NCBI GenBank assembly: GCA_036346225.1 | Contig: JARFIW010001109.1 | Location: 1,100,501 to 1,164,500, forward strand | Length of the DNA: 64,000 nt | Origin: Platerodrilus igneus | Lineage: Eukaryota > Arthropoda > Insecta > Coleoptera > Lycidae | Direction of reading: 5' to 3' | In this document: positions 56,831 through 64,000 of the stretch, piece after piece | Layout of the letters: every line of letters begins with the position of its first letter | Numbering within the stretch: position 1 is the first letter of the stretch | The notes under the pieces: generated by a model | What the model saw: only the letters and a program-made list of their open reading frames with translations | Database searches by the model: none | Told to the model about the DNA's origin: nothing | Position numbers and translations under genes: made by a program

Positions 56831-57042
56831 TGGAAAGAATGCGGGTGTGATGTAATCAAAATGGTTGGGGTAAAAATTCCACAAGGAGGAGATTCATCTC
56901 CACAGGAGAGAGCAGGTGGAGATTCTTAAAAATAAGACTTTATAGTGCGAATTTACATGTAAATTTGGTCCAGATGTGTGTGGAAATGTGGATGCTGGTG
57001 GAAATGTGGGGGTGGGTTGCCTGATTTTCCTCTACTTAAATA

Positions 57043-57905
57043 GTAGGAAAGGAGTGAGACAGCGATGTGCCCTATCCCTGTTAATTTTCAACTTGTACAT
57101 CGCGGAGACAATGAATACTGTCAAATGCAGGAAGATATTTGGAATTAATATGCAGGGACAAAAAATTGTCATGTTCAGATTTGCAGATGATACAGCGGTA
57201 TTAGCATCTAGCAAGGAACAGTTCTAACAAACAGATACGGTATGAAAATTAACAAAAATAAAACTAAATAGTAGTATGCAAAGGAGGGGGAAATAAATCA
57301 AAAACTAGAATACAAATAGGAAACGAGAAGTTACAAAAGGTTAAGGATTTCTGCTACCTAGGAAGCCAAATAACGTAAGTTAGAAAAAGTACAAAAGATA
57401 TAAGCAAAGATTAGCACAAGGTCGTTCTGCGTTTAACAAGAAAAATCAACTACTATGTTCAAGGACAACAAACATAGAAACACGGAAAATATTGCTGAAA
57501 GCAAATGTATGAAGCACAGCACTGTACGACTGTGAAACTTGGACAGTTGAAGTCTTTGGAATGTGGTGCTACAGACGTATGATAAAGATATTATGGACAG
57601 ATAAAGTTAAGAACCAAGAGGTTCTAGAAATGGTATGGGGAAGAATGAAATAAGTAGAAAGCAGTAAAAAATAGGAGAAATAGGAAGATAGGTCACATAT
57701 TGATGCATGAGGGAATAGAGTGGAATATGTTAGCAGAGATAGGTAAAAAGAGAGGTAGAGGTAAAATTAGGTTAGACTATTGCACACAGATAGTCAAAGA
57801 TGTAAGCTGTGGGAGTTTCAAGGAAATGTATAGGCTATCCCAAAATAGATATCAATGGAGCTATGCATCCAACCAGTACCGAGATAGAAAACCTAATGAC
57901 GAAAA
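57043..57905 (+). mobile_element. RTE LINE copy B, RT end and 3' end
   Basis: The text resumes directly after the TAAATA duplication: SRKGVRQRCALSLLIFNLYI, then MQGQKIVMFRFADDTAVLAS (intact active-site Asp pair), and further down RKIGRKIGHILMHEGIEWNM, then CGSFKEMYRLSQNRYQW and ASNQYRDRKPND. The 3' end is near 57905. This completes the LINE that starts at 42335. Confidence 0.85.
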
Positions 57906-57920
57906 AGATAATTGTACTTA

Positions 57921-58120
57921 AACGTGATAATTATTATAAGCAACTACAGGTGTTGGTTTTGCAATATTATCAACTAATGTTGATTGTGTGAAAGGAGTTA
58001 TTGAAAAATATTAATTCGATAAATGCCTAAGTGTTGGGGAATCTTGGTAGCCGCAGGTTGTTTAACCCCTTTCACATACCACTGAATATCGGTGAAATGA
58101 GATTTTTATTTAGAAAACAA
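57921..58120 (+). repeat. ~185-bp repeat, copy 2
   Basis: It matches 22722-22905 and is followed, after the SINE insertion, by the same RTE segment AACAAGAAAGAGCAGC (58455-58505), as in copy 1. Confidence 0.7.
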
Positions 58121-58151
58121 TAGATGGGGAGCTGAGCTGTATGTAACAAGA

Positions 58152-58446
58152 GCGGCTCCGTGGCGTAGTGGTATGTGTGTGACTACTACGCCCAAGGTCC
58201 CGGGTTCAAATCCCGACACGGTCCGCTTGAAAAATGTTAGGCGAGCATTTTTCACAAAAATACACCCTCGTTCGGATGAGAGGTAAAATGGAGGTCCCGT
58301 GTGTGAGTGTTGTCACGCACGTTAAAGATCCCTACCTTGCTCGGAACAGCAAGGGTTCGGCAAAATTCCAAATTTTCCAGGTAAAAAAAACTCGCTTCCT
58401 AGCCAATGTAGTACCTTCGGGTGGAGCATTGGAAAATTACATGTAA
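58152..58446 (+). repeat. tRNA-derived SINE with 14-bp target duplication
   Basis: The head is tRNA-like, with A-box TGGCGTAGTGG (58161-58171) and B-box GGTTCAAATCC (58203-58213), the internal RNA polymerase III promoter. The body contains GGAGGTCCCGTGTGTGAGTG and CACGCACGTTAAAGATCC, and the tail GTAGTACCTTCGGGTG. The flanks repeat TGTATGTAACAAGA at 58138-58151 and 58447-58460, proving retroposition. The 70-codon frame inside is not a gene. Confidence 0.93.
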
Positions 58447-58505
58447 TGTATGTAACAAGAAAGAGCAGCTGCTATGTTTGAATACCACAGACATAGAAAA
58501 TTACC

Positions 58506-60028
58506 AATAAAAACCAGGGACGTTACCATTCACACTAATATTTGTATAATTCACAAGGAGTTCAAAATACCGCAGAATCATAAAACGTAGTAAAATTTAA
58601 AGCGAATAACCAACCTTCAGTATTAACTATAAAGCGTGGGAAGAATGATCGTTCACACGGACGATGACATTGAACTTGACCATAAGCAAGCTCTAGACGC
58701 ATCAAGTGTGAGAACGGAATTTTTTAAAAGAGAGGAAGATCGAAATATAGAGATGCGTAAGAACGGAATAATGTTTTAGTCAAAGTGGACGTGTAAGTCG
58801 TCTGACTCAGAAGCCGATATCAAATTGTTTTGCTGGATAATTAGGTCAAACAGCTCAAGCACGCGGGTTAAGCGTGGAATTTAAATTGCGATAATGATGC
58901 ATCAAGAAGGTTGTAAGCAGGTTTTTACTCTGCAACTAAATGTTGGAAATTAAATAGCTAACGTATCGAGAACGTAAACAGGTAAATCAGTAGAGTTGAG
59001 TTGGAAACTCTTAGATTTTTAATCTGAGTACTGTTTGAGCTTTCCTTGTATTTACATTATTATTACATAAGTTGTTTGCAAATTGTTTCAATTAATTTGT
59101 TTAATTTAGATATTTTAATTAAGCAATATACATTGTAAGTCAACTTATTCGAAGCAATCCATTTCAACCAAATTTGGATTAATTTAATTAGATTACATAA
59201 ATTATTTTGAAACGATTTCATCTTGCGTAGTTAATATTGATGGTTTGCTTATGTTAATCATATCAATAATTTAGTTAGTTCGTAAGATTATTTTATTAAT
59301 TGCTTTATGACGTGAAATTCCTTGGGTACTAAAATTGATACCATCTTATATGATTTAATACTTATGATGACATATTTTTCTCTGTGCATTCTCGTATAGC
59401 GATAACAAAGTCAGAGAAACAAGTTCATCTCTCATATCTCTGAAACTATAATTACACACTACTTATAGCAAGCTTCCAAAGTTCAGCTTCAGATCTTTGG
59501 ATCGACAAAGTTCATTGCCCGGTTCTGCATTAACCAACAAGACAGTTATATAAAACATATATTTACAAGCTGTTTAATAGGTTCGAAGCTAGGTGATTCA
59601 TGAATTATACATTTAGGGAATAAGTAATCTCACTAAATAGTCGCTCCTAATAATCTCTCCACGTGAACTTGAATTACGAAACTAAAACTCAAACAATTTT
59701 ACAATATTGGTTTAACTTTCACAATCAGTTTCAATACAATATCATTAAAATTCGAATTAACAGGAATACAATCGCAGTACCGTACATTATGACTGCTAAA
59801 ATATTCATATCTGGATTAGAGTTTTCAACATCAAATTTTTATTCGTTCTTAACTAATTTAGCTGTGGTTTAGTTGTTCTCTATAGGATGCGGGATAATGG
59901 ATTAAAAGAAAAGAATCCTCGTTTACATTGCAAGATATATGGCTACACAAAATCCAGCAAAATATAATTACCAAAATTAATTAGCTGAAATTGGCATACT
60001 TCGATTTCTTCTAACTAATCCTAAAATA
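58506..60028. other. AT-rich region without recognised gene
   Basis: No motif was found on either strand. A 69-codon open frame at 59663-59872 has no recognisable domain and is probably chance. Confidence 0.45.
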
Positions 60029-61282
60029 CGAGGGATATTCAATAAGTCCTTAGAAAATCTAAGAGATGGCGCTCGTAGTACCGAAAATTAATTTTTCACA
60101 GTAAGCAGCACTCCTAACTAGTCAGATGTTAGAGTTTCAACCGTATCCATCATTTCATTTTTGTTGTTGATTGAATTAAAAACTTTCATTTGATTATAAC
60201 AATGGATAAAAGTGAGTTTGGAGCAGTGATTAAACACTTGTATTTAATAGGGTTAACTGCGAAAGAAATCAAAGCTGAGTTGGATAAAGTTCATGGCACA
60301 TGTGCTTCTGTGTTTGCAACTGTTTACAATTGCGTAAATGAGTTTAAACGTGACCGTACATGCACAAAAAATAAACATTGTTCCGTACGCCCTGTGTAAG
60401 TGTCTATCCCCGAAATGATTGACAAAATCCACGATATGATTTTAAATCATCGACGAATAAAAGTGCGGCAAATAGTTAAGGCCACAGGCATATAGCAATG
60501 CACAATCGCTTCAATTTTGCAAGAAACATTGGCTGCGAAAAAAATCTCGGCAAGATGGGTGCGGCGTTTGCTCACAATGGAGAATAAACGCAATCGTGTG
60601 GTCGATTCTGAGGGTGTTTTGGCGCTTTTTCATTGCAATCCTGAGGATTTTCTGCGTCGATAAATACCTGTCGATGAAACATGTATACAACACTACACTC
60701 CAGAGACAAAAGAACAGTCAAAACAGTGGATTTTTGAAAGCGAGCGGGCTCCGACGAAGCGGAAGACGGTGAAATCGGCCGGCAAGGTTATGGTCACGGT
60801 CTTTTGGGATGCACGCGGAATCATCTATATCGATTACTTGGAAAAGGGAGAAACGATAACAGGAGAGTATGATGCGTCGTTATTGCACCGGCTAAGAGAA
60901 GAAATCAAGGAAAAACGTCCTTATTTGAAACGGAAAAAGATCCTCTTTCATCAAGTTAATGCACGGGTGCACACCTGCGCAATTGCGATTACAACATCCA
61001 CCGTATTCGCCAGATTTGGCCCACAGTGACTTTTTCTTATTTCTGAACTTGATGAAATGGCTTGGCGGACAAAGGTTTACGTCTAACGAGGAGGTCATCG
61101 TCCAAACAAATGCACATTTTGAGGAGCTTCCACAATTCTATTTCTTGGACGGCTTAAAAATTTGGAAAAACGCTTAGAAAAATGTATAGAGCTGAAGGGA
61201 GATTATGTTGAAAAATATCAAAAAATCTATCCAAAAAAATGTTTTTTCTACTTTTATTTAAGAACTTATTGAATGACTCTCG
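60029..61282 (+). mobile_element. Mariner transposon, 1254 bp, inactive
   Basis: Inverted ends (CGAGGGATATTCAATAAGTC at left, complement-like at right) are flanked by TA (60027-60028, 61283-61284). The length is normal for mariner. The transposase from 60202 reads MDKSEFGAVIKHLYLIGLTA, KEIKAELDKVHG, IDKIHDMILNHRRIKVRQIV, PVDETCIQHYTPETKEQSKQ, GKVMVTVFWDARGIIYIDYL, then FHQVNARVHT and PPYSPDLAHSDFFLF. At least three stops and one shift are present. The second catalytic Asp of the DD34D triad is Val (FHQV where FHQD is expected). Confidence 0.93.
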
Positions 61283-61689
61283 TACATCATCTTTCATAAA
61301 ATTCTTTATACAATTTTATTTTAAAAACAGATACAAGATATACATAATGTAATTGTTAATAAATCCCTTAGCAAGTTCTGTAAGGAGATTGAGCTATGTT
61401 CTCGCTCCGTCTCCGAATGTATAGAGGCAATTTGGAAGCATAATTTTCCATTTTTAATAGTTTATATACATTATCTACTATATGAATTTATATTTGCTTG
61501 CTATTGTCCGGACTGGGTACTTGGCATAAAAACTTGTTATATATCTTAATGCGACAACTGTAATTCATTCAGCTGTTGCATGTTTATCCAAAATTACATT
61601 ATAGTACTCATATGTTCTCCATGGCGGGAAAATGTAAAAATTATTGTATCGGTCATATCGACTTATTAATTATCCCGCTAAAATCCTTA
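61283..61689. other. Short AT-rich non-coding gap
   Basis: It follows the mariner. On the minus strand it may hold further decayed parts of the Polinton-like gene scrap at 61690-61870, but nothing readable. Confidence 0.35.
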
Positions 61690-61870
61690 GTTATATCCAG
61701 CTCTAGTAGATAGTAGTCTTTTTTTTTGAGCTGGTCCAATATATACGGCAGTTCCTCCGACCAAATTTCTAACTAAACATCTGATAATTCCACATTGTAC
61801 AGAATACATATTAAATTTGTATATAATTCTTGTTTATACATACTGTTTCGAGCTTCTTACTCCCCTCCAG
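61690..61870 (-). pseudogene. Third scrap of the Polinton-arm unassigned gene
   Basis: The minus strand reads VELSDV, EELPYILDQL and LELDITKDFSGI, parallel to VELADVKLETLLEELPDILD and FDMDVTQDFGIF of the gene at 48860-49470. It is strongly diverged, so this copy is older than the palindromic element or from another subfamily. Confidence 0.5.
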
Positions 61871-62519
61871 TAATATATTGTAGCGGGCTACTACTACCGC
61901 GTTTCTCTAATTTAAAACTACTAATAACAAGAGTCTTTATTACTCACTGTTCACAAGTCTAATTAACAGTATATGCCTTATTTATAGATGTTTTCAGTCC
62001 AAGTAGCAATGAAGCACTATCACACTAATGAATTTACAAGCACTAATGTCTTCTTAAACTAACTTCTTTAGGATTGGTCTATTAACAACACTAAAACAAC
62101 TATTATTTATTACACTTCTATCTATTTATGTATACTACAAGCTGCATGTACATTAGACACATCATATAACATTTATGTATACTCTTGGACTTCCAAAAGC
62201 TCAACTACTTTCACTACACACGATATAATTTATATTCGACATTCTGGTATAGACCAAACTTGTACTTCATCATCGGTCTTATTTATACCGTGAATTAAAA
62301 AGGATGACTTATCCTCTAGTAATTGCTAGAAGAATTCTCGATTCCTGGAGAATATGCAGTGCCTCTGGTGTTTGTGTGTTTGACGGGTTGCCTAATAGTG
62401 GATGGCAACAATATTTTACTTCTCGCGCCGATTTATTTTCATTTTGTAATAGAAATAGAAGTTTAGCTTTAACTCCATTCTACGTAGATACCTAGTAAAA
62501 GAACAACATATCTCTTTCA

Positions 62520-62640
62520 TAGGCACCGGGGCGCGCACCGGGACGCACGTAGGCACGCGTCGGAGCGCACCGGGACACACGGTTTGGCGCAAAGGGGACA
62601 CGCGCCTTGGCACTCCGGGGGTGCGTTGGATGCATCGGTG
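62520..62640. repeat. GC-rich patch with imperfect repeats
   Basis: GCGCACCGGGACGCACG and GCGCACCGGGACACACG occur about 40 bp apart within a stretch far richer in G+C than its surroundings. Confidence 0.6.
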
Positions 62641-62789
62641 TTGTTTGTCGACCATAAAGAATAAATACTAAGGTTCTATTGCCATAATGGGAAACATTTA
62701 AAAAATGAACTTTGAAATTTAGGGTTAAAGTTAAAAATCTAGAAACGTGCTCGAGTCCATCACCTCTTAAAATATTAAAAAATTTTCTG

Positions 62790-62905
62790 GGTGTCTGGGC
62801 TTAGGTTAGTTGGACTTGTCGTTTGGACATAGGACTTGTCTGGGCTTAAGTTAGTTAGACTTGTATGAATTTAGGTTAGTTAACCTTTTCGGGACTTAGG
62901 TTTGA
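62790..62905. repeat. Imperfect tandem repeat, GGCTTAGGTTAGTTGGACTT type
   Basis: There are about four diverged units with core CTTAGGTTAGTT and GACTTGT. Confidence 0.7.
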
Positions 62906-63284
62906 TAGCGGGAAAAACTAATAAGTTTGGTTAGCGTCGTCGTCGTAAAAGCCCAAAATATTCAAAACAAACCGATGGTTGGTCATACACTTTGAACAAC
63001 AGCACAGATAACCAATGAATTTTTAGATGGGGCGTAGATTATATAACACGCGAGTTTGATAAGCAGATAGTCTTAGTTTGAACCAAGCACAAGTTGCATC
63101 ACTGATACTCAAGAATTTACGCGTCGAATAATTATTCAAATTAAATATTCAAAATTTTGTGAAAAGTGGTGATATAAAATATTTTAAAATAAATTGTAGT
63201 GAAAATACATGAGCCAAGTTCGCCGTTTGCTGGAAAACGTAAGTAGAAGTTTATTAATTAATTTAGGTTAAATATTTATAATGT

Positions 63285-63430
63285 AGGGCTCTAAGTGAAG
63301 TCACGAACTCTAAGAAGACAGTACAAAACTCTAAGTGACAGTACGAAACTCTAAGTGAGATTACGAAGATTCAAGAGACATTACAAAAATTTAAGGGTGA
63401 TCACGTAAATCTAAATGACATTAAAAAAAT
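63285..63430. repeat. ~20-bp tandem repeat, ACTCTAAGTGACAGTACGAA type
   Basis: There are about seven diverged units with TCTAAGTGA followed by a TACGAA-like core, e.g. CTCTAAGTGAAGTCACGAA, AACTCTAAGTGACAGTACGA and ACTCTAAGTGAGATTACGAA. Confidence 0.85.
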
Positions 63431-64000
63431 ACTAGACTATTGATTAAACGAGGTAAAACTTGGAGACTAAATAAATTAAAGGGAGCAACTCAACTGAATG
63501 TAATATTGGGGTACTGATTCACAGCACCCAGCAGAAAGACGCACAAGGAAAACTACAGGTCAAAACTATCTAGCATAGGGCAATATTTTCTCTTTATATA
63601 TTTTTTGAACATTGATCATATTCTATACCGTGAAAAATTTCGCAAAAGAGGAAATCTTAAACATTCAGAGAAATTTCCAGTAGAGTACAACGTCATTTTG
63701 CTGGCTTTAAAATAAGGAAAGGTAGCTTTAATTTTTGGAGATAAACAGTTTAAAATTTATTGTTATTTGATTCAGGGGCTCATTTTTGTCATACAGTAGA
63801 ACAGATTAAGCTGTGAAGTGTAAATGATTTTTTTCTTTCTCATTATACAAATATTAATCGACTTCGTTTTATCATTCAAAGCAGGAAAAGTTTTAGACTC
63901 TGTGTGAATTAAACTGGGCTAGCCGAGGCATATTTAAATCTTAGAGTATTGAAATACACAGAGCGGTGGTGATCATAAGGAGACTGAGAGTATAATTACA

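Larger units (their letters stand above)
44573..57036. mobile_element. 12.46-kb near-palindromic Polinton-like element
   Basis: Termini are exact inverses for more than 20 bp (AGTAGAGGAAAATCAGGCAA at left; complement at right), and similarity continues through about 5 kb. The arms are 44573-49530 and 51083-57036, with a unique centre of about 1.55 kb. The flanks carry the perfect 6-bp duplication TAAATA (44567-44572, 57037-57042), and the interrupted RTE frame becomes continuous across it. A 6-bp duplication, AG-starting ends and long inverted repeats are known for Polinton/Maverick elements. No integrase, ATPase or PolB was recognised in it, so it appears non-autonomous. The right arm has about 1 kb more than the left. 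Confidence 0.82.
61871..64000. other. Non-coding end region with short tandem repeats
   Basis: No gene was recognised. It contains a GC-rich patch at 62520-62640 and two tandem repeats (62790-62905 and 63285-63430), listed separately. Confidence 0.45.

Noticed and set aside
58152..58230. Functional tRNA gene
   Set aside because: The A- and B-boxes and tRNA-like head are part of a SINE: a body and tail follow and a 14-bp target duplication flanks the whole unit.
58234..58446. 70-codon ORF similar to 9991-10239
   Set aside because: Both are translations of the SINE body, not a gene family.

Overview
The window is eukaryotic nuclear DNA, most likely from an insect: it is AT-rich and gene-poor, has spliced exons with canonical GT/AG sites, and is filled with arthropod-type transposable elements (BEL/Pao, Ty3/gypsy, RTE-type LINE, Penelope-like, Tc1/mariner, hAT, Crypton-type, Polinton/Maverick-like, tRNA-derived SINE). 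No rRNA gene, standalone tRNA gene, CRISPR array or bacterial-type operon was seen. The species cannot be named from the sequence alone.

Only one host gene is clear: the 3' half of an otopetrin (proton channel) gene on the minus strand, with three coding exons at 41747-41935, 41537-41697 and 38892-40043. Its 5' exons were not found.

2.2-12.3 kb is one RTE LINE (copy A) broken by a nearly full-length but frame-broken BEL/Pao element with both LTRs (3354-9837), a SINE and a mariner-type transposon. 12.4-15.9 kb holds broken hAT, Penelope-like (GIY-YIG) and second BEL/Pao fragments. 15.9-22.2 kb is a decayed Ty3/gypsy element with LTRs; downstream of its integrase it carries a macro domain (ADP-ribose-binding/hydrolase family) and then a small unassigned ORF. 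The macro segment is split by a deleted mariner flanked by TA. 22.2-24.1 kb has a mariner N-terminal half, a composite repeat with an RTE tail and a Crypton-like tyrosine recombinase.

26.2-31.0 kb is a long inverted repeat built from a protein-primed family-B DNA polymerase (PolB) gene. 31-38 kb is mostly non-coding, with a hAT N-terminal remnant, a 455-bp hairpin element, a CA-rich simple repeat and another LINE reverse-transcriptase fragment. The otopetrin exons follow.

42.3-57.9 kb is a second RTE LINE (copy B) interrupted by a 947-bp element with long inverted repeats and by a 12.46-kb near-palindromic Polinton-like element (44573-57036). The latter has exact inverted termini beginning AGTAG and a perfect 6-bp target duplication TAAATA. 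57.9-64 kb has a composite repeat, a SINE with a 14-bp target duplication, a mariner with TA duplication and a lost catalytic Asp, a third Polinton-like gene scrap and short tandem repeats.

The most interesting points are the macro domain attached to a gypsy retrotransposon, and two separate Polinton-like elements that have become long inverted duplications of one end. Nearly all coding regions other than otopetrin are broken by stops or frameshifts.
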